The position numbers and the translations under genes were made by a program. Shown here piece by piece: positions 1 through 7,767 of a DNA stretch of 9,408 nt. This DNA comes from Saprospiraceae bacterium (GTDB lineage Bacteria > Bacteroidota > Bacteroidia > Bacteroidales > JAIPBB01): the NCBI GenBank assembly GCA_021739805.1, contig JAIPBB010000213.1:1-9408 (forward strand), in the 5' to 3' direction. Position 1 is the stretch's first letter. Each line of letters begins with the position of its first letter. The notes beneath the pieces were generated by a model that had not been told where the DNA came from, did no database searches, and saw only the letters and a list, made by a program, of their open reading frames with translations.

Positions 1-2128
1 TTTTGTAATTACTTTAACCTTTCTGTTTTCAAACACCTACTCGCAAAATCTTAATCACAAACTAAATATTGAATTATTTCCTGATAAAGGCTTAATTTCA
101 GTAATAGATACAATTGTTTTACAAAAAGATTTTTGCAAAGAAAATAAGGTTTTTTATTTTCAATTAAATAAGGAACTCAATATAAAGTCATCAGGTGATG
201 GTTTTTCGATAAATAAAATCCCCGATCCAAAAGACTCACAATATGAAATTTATACAACTAAATACAAAATTGAAATTACTAAAACTGCTAAATCAGATTT
301 AATAATTCCAATTTCCTATGAAGGATTCATCAAAGATGAAGAAGTTAAAGAGTCAGTTGAATACGCCAGAAGCTTTACAGAAACTAAGGGTAAAATCTCA
401 CCTATTGGAATTCATCTTGCAGGTTCTACATATTGGATTCCCTACTTTGAAAATCAGGAATTCATTAGTTTCTCTATGAATGTTAAAATTGACTCTGCAT
501 GGAGTGTTGTGTCTCAGGGAAAAAGAACCCTCAATAAAATAATTAATAAAACTAAAATCATTCGTTATGAATCTCCTGAGCCAATGGATGAGATTTATTT
601 AATTGCTGCAAAATGGACTGAATACTCAATTATGGCTGATAATATTCTGGTTCAGGCATTTCTAAGAACTCCTGATGAGGAATTAGCTAATAAATACCTT
701 GGGGTTACAAGTCATTATATTAAACTTTACGAAAGCTTAATTGGAAAATATCCGTTTACAAAATTTGCTCTTGTAGAAAACTTTTGGCAAACCGGTTATG
801 GAATGCCATCCTTTACCCTTTTGGGTGATCAAATAATTCGCTTCCCATGGATACTTCATTCATCTTACCCACATGAATTATTACATAATTACTGGGGAAA
901 TAGTGTTTATGTTGATTACGAGCAAGGAAATTGGTGTGAAGGAATTACAGCATATATGGCTGACCATTTGATTAAAGAACAACAAGGGCAAGGAGATGAA
1001 TATAGAATGTCAACTATTCAAAAATTTACTGATTATGTGAATGATGATAATGATTTTCCGGTTAAAGAATTTACATCCAGAAGCAATCCGGCAACTGAAG
1101 CAATAGGCTATGGAAAATGCCTGATGTTCAACGATATGCTACGGCAAGAAGTTGGAGATGAATTATTTCTAAAAGCTTATTCAAAACTCTATAATGATTT
1201 CAAATTTAAAAAGGCAGGATTCAATGATATTCTAAATTGTTTTAATGAAGTTACAGGAAAAGATTTCACTCTGTTTTTCGAACAATGGCTATCACGAAAA
1301 GGAGCTCCTGAAATTAAACTTTCAAAAGTTGTAAAAACTGAAAAAGGTATAACTTTCACCTTATCCCAGACACAAAAAGAAGAAGTTTTTAACTTGAATA
1401 TCCCTGTAGCCTTTTATTTAATGGATGGGGTAATAATTAGGAGACTAAATTTAAAGGAAAGAGAACAAAATTATTCTTTCGAAAATGACAGTTTAATAGT
1501 AAAAATGGAAGTTGACCCACAATTCAATGTTTTCAGAAGACTGGATAAAAAAGAAGTTCCTGTGACTTTCTCACAAATTTTTGGCAGCACTGATGGTTTA
1601 ATTATTCTGCCAAAAAATTGTCCCTATTCTGATGCATATAAGCAGTTAGCAGAAACCTGGAAAGTTTCCCAGGAAAAACAAAATATGAAAATTAAAATTG
1701 TTTACGATACAGAGCTTAAAATCCTTCCTTCAGATAAAACAATATGGATTTTAGGTTTTGAAAACCTTTATGCCAAACAAGTAGATTTTTCTAAAAGCCA
1801 TATGGCATATTTTTCGGATAAAGATAAAAGCACGATAGCCAATTTAAAAACAAATGGTTCGCTAGTTTATTCATTGCCAAACCCTAAAAATGAATCATTT
1901 GCAATTGGTTTTATCGGGAGTAATAATGTAAAAGCAATTCCCGGATTAACCAGAAAACTTCCACATTATGGCAAATACAGTTATTTAGGTTTTGAAGGTG
2001 ATGCACCTGACAATGTTTGGAAAGGAATTTTCCCTGCATTAGATTCTCCTTTACAAGTGCAGATTGCAAGCAAAGAAATAAAATCGAAAGCAAGTTTAAA
2101 ACCACGAAAAGCCCTAGCTGGAAATTAA
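1..2128 (+). CDS. Exported M1-family (gluzincin) metallopeptidase, 5'-truncated by the window edge
   Basis: Probable zinc metallopeptidase of the M1 (aminopeptidase N-like) family, acting outside the cytoplasm. The reading frame is open from base 2, so the ATG at 476 is internal and the true start lies left of the window. The visible protein is 708 residues. Its first 15 or so residues (FVITLTFLFSNTYSQ) look like the end of a signal peptide, so probably only a few codons are missing. The zinc site is HELLH at visible residues 291-295, followed by the third ligand E313 in the WCEG motif. A tyrosine in IGYGK (Y370) fits the M1 transition-state tyrosine. The usual GxMEN exopeptidase motif is replaced by ALVEN with E259 kept, so true aminopeptidase activity is uncertain. 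The FFEQWLSRKGAPEI motif (about 436-449) marks the end of the catalytic part. A C-terminal domain of about 250 residues ends in a basic tail. The family call is firm; the substrate is unknown. Confidence 0.88.
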   Translation, partial: FVITLTFLFSNTYSQNLNHKLNIELFPDKGLISVIDTIVLQKDFCKENKVFYFQLNKELNIKSSGDGFSINKIPDPKDSQYEIYTTKYKIEITKTAKSDLIIPISYEGFIKDEEVKESVEYARSFTETKGKISPIGIHLAGSTYWIPYFENQEFISFSMNVKIDSAWSVVSQGKRTLNKIINKTKIIRYESPEPMDEIYLIAAKWTEYSIMADNILVQAFLRTPDEELANKYLGVTSHYIKLYESLIGKYPFTKFALVENFWQTGYGMPSFTLLGDQIIRFPWILHSSYPHELLHNYWGNSVYVDYEQGNWCEGITAYMADHLIKEQQGQGDEYRMSTIQKFTDYVNDDNDFPVKEFTSRSNPATEAIGYGKCLMFNDMLRQEVGDELFLKAYSKLYNDFKFKKAGFNDILNCFNEVTGKDFTLFFEQWLSRKGAPEIKLSKVVKTEKGITFTLSQTQKEEVFNLNIPVAFYLMDGVIIRRLNLKEREQNYSFENDSLIVKMEVDPQFNVFRRLDKKEVPVTFSQIFGSTDGLIILPKNCPYSDAYKQLAETWKVSQEKQNMKIKIVYDTELKILPSDKTIWILGFENLYAKQVDFSKSHMAYFSDKDKSTIANLKTNGSLVYSLPNPKNESFAIGFIGSNNVKAIPGLTRKLPHYGKYSYLGFEGDAPDNVWKGIFPALDSPLQVQIASKEIKSKASLKPRKALAGN

Positions 2129-2199
2129 TGGAAAATTATTTTTTTAGGTATAAAATCATATAAACCAAAATATTAATAAAATTATTTTATTATTACGGT

Positions 2200-3819
2200 A
2201 TGCCAGTTAAAAATAAACCTTATCTAGTTTCAAGGAAAGAAGAAAAGATGAGGATAGTACATATTTTATTGGCTTTAAGCTTAATCTTAATTTTGAGCTT
2301 TCTTGTATTTGTTAATTCGCTTAACAGCAAATTTATTGCAAGTTGGGATGACAATGCTTATGTTATTGAGAATATTGCAATTAAAGGACTCTCTGCTCAA
2401 AATATTAAAACGATTTTCACTTCATTCTATGTTGGGCATTATCAACCAATATCAATTTTGTCTTACTCAATTGATTATAGTCTTTTTGGTTTAAACCCAA
2501 AAGGCTTTCATATTACAAATTTGATTTTTCATTTGTTAAATATAATTCTTGTTTTTTTTCTAATCTATAAGTTAAGCTATAGAATTGAAGCAGCATTTAT
2601 TAGTGCTATTTTATTTGCTATTCATCCGATGCATGTTGAATCGGTTGTATGGATAGCTGAACGAAAAGATGTTATGTATGCATTTTTTTATTTAGGTTCC
2701 TTAATTTCATACATTAATTACATCACGAAAAACAAGACCAAATACTTGATTTACACAGCAATTCTATTTATTTTTTCATTACTGTCAAAATCTGCAGCTG
2801 TTACCTTACCGGTTTTATTATTCCTTTTTGATTTCTTTTTAAAACGCAAATATTCAATAAAACTCATTCTTGAAAAAATCCCATTAATTGTTCTATCCAT
2901 ATTTTTTGGATTATTAGCAATCTATTCACAAAAATCATCAGGAGCTTTAACAGATTTTGAAGGGATTTACACATTAACCGATCACATTTTTATTATTATT
3001 TATTCAATAGCATTTTATATTTTTATGCTTATTTTGCCAATTCACCAATCAATAATACATTATTATCCTGAAAAAATAAATGGGTATCTCCCAATTGAAT
3101 ATTACCTTTCAGTTTTGTTGATTCTTTTAGTGATTTTAATAATTATCAAATCAAAAAAAAATCGAAAATATTTTATTTTTGGCTTTCTTTTTTTCCTGAT
3201 TAGTATTTCACTGGTTATTAAAATTATTCCTCTTGGAATTGAAATTACTTCTGAGCGGAATACATATATTCCTTACATTGGATTATTCTTTATTATCAGT
3301 CATTTCAGCATAAATATTATTGACAATAAATACAAATATTTAGTAAAACTTAAACCTTTCCTGGCAATTTTATTTATTATTTACTTAGGATTATTTTCGA
3401 TTAAATCATGGCAGCGTACAAAAGTATGGAAAGACTCCTACACTTTATTTTCCGATGTAATTGACAAATATCCTAATCATCACCAGGCTTATTACAATAG
3501 AGGTATTGAAAATTTACGCAATAACGACTTTAAAGCAGCCATATCTGATTTTGACAAAGTTATAGAAATTAATCCTAATTTTATTGATGCATATTTAAAT
3601 AGGGGCAATCTATTTGCACAATCAAATAACTTTCAAGCTGCGTTAATTGACTTTAATAAAATTATTGAGCTTGATTCTAATCATTGTATTGCTTATCAAA
3701 ATCGAGGAATTTTATATTTTAAAATGAATAAAACTAAGGAGGCCTGTTCCGATTGGAACAAAGCATATGAATTAGGAAATACAGAAGTTCTTTCTAATAT
3801 TTATAAATATTGCAAATAG
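2200..3819 (+). CDS. GT-C/TMTC-like multi-pass membrane protein with three C-terminal TPR repeats (probable glycosyltransferase)
   Basis: Probable inner-membrane glycosyltransferase of the GT-C fold, resembling eukaryotic TMTC O-mannosyltransferases and their bacterial TPR relatives. The 539-residue protein has about ten hydrophobic helices over residues 20-405. The first is followed by a WDDNAY motif (D50, D51), where GT-C enzymes carry their catalytic acid. Further family-like motifs are HYQPISILSY near 80, HPMHVESVVWIAERKD at 142-157 and ERNTYIP at 352-358. Residues 430-531 form three 34-residue TPRs, each beginning AYxNRG. The TPR part probably binds a protein partner or acceptor. The start is uncertain. 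ATG 2200 gives a short basic cytoplasmic tail before the first helix. ATG 2248 (523 residues) follows a purine-rich stretch, AAGGAAAGAAGAAAAG. The gene lies 71 bases after the peptidase stop, so co-transcription is possible. Sugar donor and acceptor are unknown, and transferase activity is inferred from fold motifs only. Confidence 0.8.
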   Translation: MPVKNKPYLVSRKEEKMRIVHILLALSLILILSFLVFVNSLNSKFIASWDDNAYVIENIAIKGLSAQNIKTIFTSFYVGHYQPISILSYSIDYSLFGLNPKGFHITNLIFHLLNIILVFFLIYKLSYRIEAAFISAILFAIHPMHVESVVWIAERKDVMYAFFYLGSLISYINYITKNKTKYLIYTAILFIFSLLSKSAAVTLPVLLFLFDFFLKRKYSIKLILEKIPLIVLSIFFGLLAIYSQKSSGALTDFEGIYTLTDHIFIIIYSIAFYIFMLILPIHQSIIHYYPEKINGYLPIEYYLSVLLILLVILIIIKSKKNRKYFIFGFLFFLISISLVIKIIPLGIEITSERNTYIPYIGLFFIISHFSINIIDNKYKYLVKLKPFLAILFIIYLGLFSIKSWQRTKVWKDSYTLFSDVIDKYPNHHQAYYNRGIENLRNNDFKAAISDFDKVIEINPNFIDAYLNRGNLFAQSNNFQAALIDFNKIIELDSNHCIAYQNRGILYFKMNKTKEACSDWNKAYELGNTEVLSNIYKYCK

Positions 3820-3845
3820 AATTCACCAATAAAAATCTAATTAAA

Positions 3846-6800
3846 TTAAGAATTATTTTTCGCTTTTTTCAGGTTCAATATCTTCAATTCAGAAATATAA
3901 GATACAATGCTAATTATTGCAACTATTGCAACTCCATAATATACTCCAATTGGTATTGAAACAGGTTCACCTCCGGCATAAGAGTGCAATCCTGACAAAA
4001 TATAATTTACACCGAAATAGGTCATCAATATAGAACTGAAAGCCAGCAAAGCACCTAAACTAATAGCATAGTTACCGATGAAACCGGGTATTTTTCGCAT
4101 ATGCCCAACAAAAGCATAAACAATAACAGAAACCAAAGCCCATGTTTCCTTAGGATCCCATCCCCAATATCTTCCCCAACTTTCGTTTGCCCAAATCGCT
4201 CCAAGGAAAGTTCCAATTGTTAAAAGGTATAAACCGATTATTAAATTCATTTGAATGATGAGAGCAATCTCTTCTATTGTAAATTTCAATCTTATATTAT
4301 TCTTTTCTGTTCTAAATATCATGATTATCAAATTCAATCCTCCAAGTAAAGCACTTAAAGCAAGAAAACCATAACTGGCAGTTATAACTGCAACATGAAT
4401 AATTAACCAGAAAGATTTCAGAACCGGGACAAGATTAGTTATTGTTGGATCCATCCAGCTTAAACCTGCAATTAAAAGAATTAATGCTGAAAGAACTGTT
4501 GTAACAGCTAATGTTATTTTTGATTTCCGCACGAAAATCAAACCAGATAAAGCAGTAGCCCAAGCAACATAAAGCATAGATTCATAGCCATTACTCCATG
4601 GAGCATGCCCTGAAATATACCATCGTGCAGCTAGTCCAAGTGTATGAATTATAAATAAAAGAATAACAACATAAAACGAAATTCTTAAAGTCGTATTTAA
4701 ATTTAGTTTTGGTTTAAAAATCAAAATAAAATTCAGGACAAGTAAAATAAGTCCTAAAATTCCATAATAACGTGCTAGCTTTTTAAACACATCATATTTA
4801 TTATAAAGAATTTCAAGCTTAATTTTAAATGGAGATGGAATTGAATTTCCTCCGTTCTTAATTTGATAATCTTTTAACTTCAGCAATTTAATATTTGCTT
4901 CATCCCAATTGTTTGTAACAATAGCTTTGTTAACAGCATTAAAATAATCTCCGAATGAATTTTGTATTTGCTGAAACTCATTTACTCCAAGATTTGACTC
5001 AAGTTCATTAATTGTTAGCCATTTTACTTTGTTGTCTGATTTAACAGGATAAATATTTAAAATAGTACCAGAAAAAATCATATAGCAAAGATTCATTTTT
5101 TCATCAGCTTTTATTACTTCCTTGTCAAACTTAGTTTTTTCAGAATTTTTCTTTGCATTTGCTTCTTCAACTAATTTTTGAATTTTATATGTTACGCCAC
5201 CTCCATTATAATTTATAAAATCGGAATAAGATGCGTATTTCCCACTAATATTGAGATAATTACTAAGTTCAGAATGCGAAACTTTAATAATTTTTTCGTT
5301 TTGCCAACTATTTGGTTGAGTGAGCATTCCAAGAAAAACTTCAACTGGTTTTAAGCCATTAAATGAGTTTTTACGAGCCAACTTGCGGAGAACTTCAGAT
5401 GCTACTGTGTGAACAGGTTTTACTCTTCCTTTTGTATCAAGAATTAGCAATTTTCCAAAATTTTCAGCATGCTCTTTATCAATTTTATAGTTTGAAGTTA
5501 TACTATCTGTTTTAAAAGCTAAAGTCCTTTTAGGACTCAGTGATAAACCCAAAACTGCTATTATCAAAACAATTAATGTGCGACTGGCTTTAAGTTTTGT
5601 ACTTTCTCTTATCAATTGATGAAATCTGCTTTTTCGGCTAAAAAGAGCCATAATAATACCTAAAATCATTAAAAAATAGCCAAAATAAGTAACTGATGTA
5701 CCCCAGGCATCATGATTCACAGAAAGTATAGTTCCTTTTTCATCATTATCATAAGATGATTGGAAAAATCTGTAGGAGCGATAATTAAGCACATTATTCA
5801 TAAATATACTGTGTTCAACTTCTGAATTTTTTTCTTTGTCGATAACAACAACTTCACTTAAAAATGACGATGGACTATGTGAACCCGGGTATCTTTCCAA
5901 AATAAAATCATTTAACTTAAGGCTAAATGGTAACAGCATTTTTTTTGCACCATAAGTTACTTTAATTTTTATGTTGTTAATCGTAACTTCCGTTGGAGTA
6001 CCTTCTACTCTTTTACTTCCATAAACAGGAATTTCTTCCTTAGTACCATCAACACTAACTTCAGCAATAAAAGCTTCTGTTGTTTGTATATTTTGGTGAT
6101 CCGGCACGTTAACAAGTTTAATTACTGCACTTTCGGAATATTCTTTTACAATAAAATTAGTAAATCCAATTTTAAATATATCCAATTGTTGGTTTGTATA
6201 AAAACTATCAGGAGATAAAACTTCAGGCTCTTTTGATTTCATACTGGATTTATATATTGAATCCTTAGCCGTAAATCCTAATCTATTATTTATAATTTTA
6301 AAATTTACCTGGGCTGCATCGTTTTCAAAACCAAAAGTTGAATTTTCAAAACTAATTATTTCTCCTTTTTCAATAAAGATATCTTGTTTTCCACCTTTCA
6401 TACCTGAAACAAAAAGTGTTAGAATAGGAACTCCATCCGGACCAGGAGATGCAACTTGAATTGCAGAAGGGAAATATCCTTTATTTTTCACTTTAATTTT
6501 ATGTCCTTTAAAATTTATTTTCTCACTAAATTTTGTATGAACCCCTCCGGTGAAAATAATTTTGTTTTCCTTTATCATGCTTTCATTTCCATCAACAGCT
6601 TCAATAGTAATGTATGAATCAGATGATTGTAAAATATTTGAACTTTCGCCTTCTCTAATATGCATCGAGCCTTCGAAACCTATATACCTGGTTATTCCTG
6701 CACCTACAACCATAATCACAAATGCAATATGAAAAATTAATATACTCCATTTCCGCTTTTTTATTAGTTGGTATTTAAAAATACTTCCAATCATATTTAC

Positions 6801-6974
6801 ACTAAGCAATAACCATAATATATCAAACCATTTGGCACCATAGATAAGAATTTTGGCGGTATCAGTGCCTGCATTATTTTCAATTATTGTAGCATATCCT
6901 ATTGCAAAAGCCATAAACAACATCAACATTCCTGATACTGCCATGGAAAAAATCCAATTTGATTTCCCTTTCAT
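3846..6974 (-). CDS. ccsBA: Cytochrome c synthase, fused CcsB-CcsA (ResB-ResC), System II
   Basis: Carries haem across the membrane and attaches it to CxxCH motifs of exported cytochromes c. The 1042-residue chain begins with a ResB/CcsB part. This has helices near residues 8-31, 48-68 and 76-95, then a large periplasmic region to about 425 and a helix near 428-446. A further helix near 464-482 leads into a periplasmic linker of about 240 residues. The CcsA part (about 735-1030) carries the haem-binding WWD motif at 928-945 (key residues W933, W937, W939, D940, W945). H82 sits in a transmembrane helix, and H860, H958 and H997 surround the WWD motif. Their spacing of 98 and 39 residues nearly matches the four essential histidines I recall for Helicobacter hepaticus CcsBA. 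All key residues look intact. Two cytochrome c genes, its likely clients, lie just upstream, but a hairpin at 7036-7075 separates them. No Shine-Dalgarno is seen before the ATG. Length fits Bacteroidota fused forms. Confidence 0.95.
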   Translation of the reverse strand: MKGKSNWIFSMAVSGMLMLFMAFAIGYATIIENNAGTDTAKILIYGAKWFDILWLLLSVNMIGSIFKYQLIKKRKWSILIFHIAFVIMVVGAGITRYIGFEGSMHIREGESSNILQSSDSYITIEAVDGNESMIKENKIIFTGGVHTKFSEKINFKGHKIKVKNKGYFPSAIQVASPGPDGVPILTLFVSGMKGGKQDIFIEKGEIISFENSTFGFENDAAQVNFKIINNRLGFTAKDSIYKSSMKSKEPEVLSPDSFYTNQQLDIFKIGFTNFIVKEYSESAVIKLVNVPDHQNIQTTEAFIAEVSVDGTKEEIPVYGSKRVEGTPTEVTINNIKIKVTYGAKKMLLPFSLKLNDFILERYPGSHSPSSFLSEVVVIDKEKNSEVEHSIFMNNVLNYRSYRFFQSSYDNDEKGTILSVNHDAWGTSVTYFGYFLMILGIIMALFSRKSRFHQLIRESTKLKASRTLIVLIIAVLGLSLSPKRTLAFKTDSITSNYKIDKEHAENFGKLLILDTKGRVKPVHTVASEVLRKLARKNSFNGLKPVEVFLGMLTQPNSWQNEKIIKVSHSELSNYLNISGKYASYSDFINYNGGGVTYKIQKLVEEANAKKNSEKTKFDKEVIKADEKMNLCYMIFSGTILNIYPVKSDNKVKWLTINELESNLGVNEFQQIQNSFGDYFNAVNKAIVTNNWDEANIKLLKLKDYQIKNGGNSIPSPFKIKLEILYNKYDVFKKLARYYGILGLILLVLNFILIFKPKLNLNTTLRISFYVVILLFIIHTLGLAARWYISGHAPWSNGYESMLYVAWATALSGLIFVRKSKITLAVTTVLSALILLIAGLSWMDPTITNLVPVLKSFWLIIHVAVITASYGFLALSALLGGLNLIIMIFRTEKNNIRLKFTIEEIALIIQMNLIIGLYLLTIGTFLGAIWANESWGRYWGWDPKETWALVSVIVYAFVGHMRKIPGFIGNYAISLGALLAFSSILMTYFGVNYILSGLHSYAGGEPVSIPIGVYYGVAIVAIISIVSYISELKILNLKKAKNNS

Positions 6975-7035
6975 AAGTTAGAATTTAAAAAGTTTTTTGA
7001 CTAATAAAGATTTCGATGTGAAAATAAGAAATAAA

Positions 7036-7075
7036 AATTGATTAGTAGAAAGAAAATTCTTTATACTAATCAATT
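7036..7075 (-). terminator. Probable rho-independent terminator after the downstream cytochrome c gene
   Basis: A perfect 12-base inverted repeat, AATTGATTAGTA at 7036-7047 and TACTAATCAATT at 7064-7075, continues inward after one G/A mismatch with AAAG/CTTT and further A-T pairs. This gives a hairpin of about 18 pairs. It begins 23 bases past the cytochrome stop codon. Read on the - strand it is followed by a T-rich run (TTTATTTCTTATTTT). The stem is AT-rich, so termination may be partial, letting some transcription reach ccsBA. Confidence 0.65.
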
Positions 7076-7098
7076 AGAAAAATTCTTAATAATAAATA

Positions 7099-7512
7099 TT
7101 ATTTAAAAGTAGCCATATAGTTTACAATAAACCACCTATCTTCAACATCCGGTAATTTCTTTTCGAAATTAGGCATATTGTCCCTACCTATAAAAGATTT
7201 ATAATAAATTTCACCAGGTGTTTGGGCTTTGAACTCTGCAGAAGCAAAAGACCGAATTTTTTCTTCAATGCTCATAGCTTTTGGACCATCGCCTTTACCG
7301 GCAGTTCCATGACAAGATTTGCAATGCTTATTAAAAAGAGTTTTGCCTATTGCTAAATTTCCTTTATCCGCTTTCGTTGGATTTTTCATGCTTTTGTATT
7401 TGGCAGGAACAACCCATGGATTTTGCTTTGTAGTTGTAAATGCAAATAAAACTAAACTCGCTGAAAAAATCACTCCAATAATTAATAGATTTCTTTTAAT
7501 AGTTGTTTTCAT
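7099..7512 (-). CDS. Monohaem class I-type cytochrome c, downstream copy of a tandem pair
   Basis: Small exported electron carrier of 137 residues. A hydrophobic segment at residues 9-26 is a signal peptide or uncleaved membrane anchor. It is not a lipoprotein signal, because no cysteine follows it. The mature part starts near the conserved PWVVPAKYKSM stretch. The haem motif is CKSCH at 64-68, with H68 as proximal ligand, and M113 in the NMPNF motif is the likely distal ligand. The spacing and the GKGDGPKA and EDRW..VNYM motifs resemble the cbb3-type/class I cytochrome c domain (Cytochrome_CBB3-like). It is about 77% identical to the upstream gene over the last 106 residues (82 matches by hand alignment). 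Terminator-like hairpins bound it on both sides, so it may be its own transcription unit, though I could not find a convincing promoter in the 255-base gap upstream. The likely role is shuttling electrons to or from the NrfD-type complex encoded upstream; the partner is inferred. Confidence 0.92.
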   Translation of the reverse strand: MKTTIKRNLLIIGVIFSASLVLFAFTTTKQNPWVVPAKYKSMKNPTKADKGNLAIGKTLFNKHCKSCHGTAGKGDGPKAMSIEEKIRSFASAEFKAQTPGEIYYKSFIGRDNMPNFEKKLPDVEDRWFIVNYMATFK

Positions 7513-7691
7513 AGTTCTTCTGTTTTAGTGTTAATTAGTAAATTATTTAAAATTAAGCTTTAAGATATTTTACAATATTAATATATATTTCCTGAATCAA
7601 AATTGATTTCTTAGATTAATATTAGAAGCCAATTGCCAATCTTTATATTAAGTTGATGATGAATGCGTGAAAAACTGCTTCTTTTATGAAA

Positions 7692-7729
7692 AAACTCAGT
7701 AATCCAAGTTTATTAGGATTACTGAGTTT
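7692..7729 (-). terminator. Rho-independent terminator after the upstream cytochrome c gene
   Basis: A perfect 14-base inverted repeat, AAACTCAGTAATCC at 7692-7705 and GGATTACTGAGTTT at 7716-7729, is separated by a 10-base loop. It lies 38 bases past the cytochrome stop at 7768. On the - strand the stem runs straight into a T run (six T in all, three of them in the stem base). On the + strand the following bases (CAATTGC) are not T-rich, so it acts in the - direction. It separates the two cytochrome genes into different transcripts, or at least lowers expression of the second. Confidence 0.8.
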
Positions 7730-7767
7730 CAATTGCTTTAAATTTACAGAAATTTTCCAGCAAACAA

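Noticed and set aside
1911..2105. Open frame of 64 codons on the - strand opposite the peptidase
   Set aside because: Lies wholly inside the coding region of a well-supported gene, shows no recognisable protein features and has no start signals.
2174..2192. AT-only hairpin (AATAAAAT-T-ATTTTATT) between the peptidase and the TPR membrane protein, considered as a terminator or operator
   Set aside because: No G-C pairs, almost no loop and no following T run; such palindromes are expected by chance in this composition.
2303..2494. Open frame of 63 codons in another + frame
   Set aside because: Overlaps the start of the TPR membrane protein, whose motifs prove its own frame; this is a shadow.
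3671..3684. Fnr-like sequence TTGATTCTAATCAT
   Set aside because: One mismatch from TTGATnnnnATCAA, but it lies inside the TPR coding region and encodes conserved repeat residues.
3820..3845. The 26-base space between the converging genes, considered as a bidirectional terminator
   Set aside because: Only short A/T pairings (TAATT/AATTA) can be drawn, with no GC stem, so I see no supportable hairpin.
6550..6732. Open frame of 60 codons on the + strand opposite the ccsBA start
   Set aside because: Antisense to the conserved CcsB N-terminal region; hydrophobic only because it mirrors membrane-helix codons.
7319..7528. Open frame of 69 codons on the + strand opposite the downstream cytochrome
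   Set aside because: Antisense to the CxxCH region and signal segment of a firm cytochrome gene, with no independent support.
7513..7691. Promoter of the downstream cytochrome (for example CAATATTA near 7573, read as TAATATTG on the - strand)
   Set aside because: Differs from TAnnTTTG by one base and lacks a -33 partner; several equally poor matches exist in this AT-rich gap.
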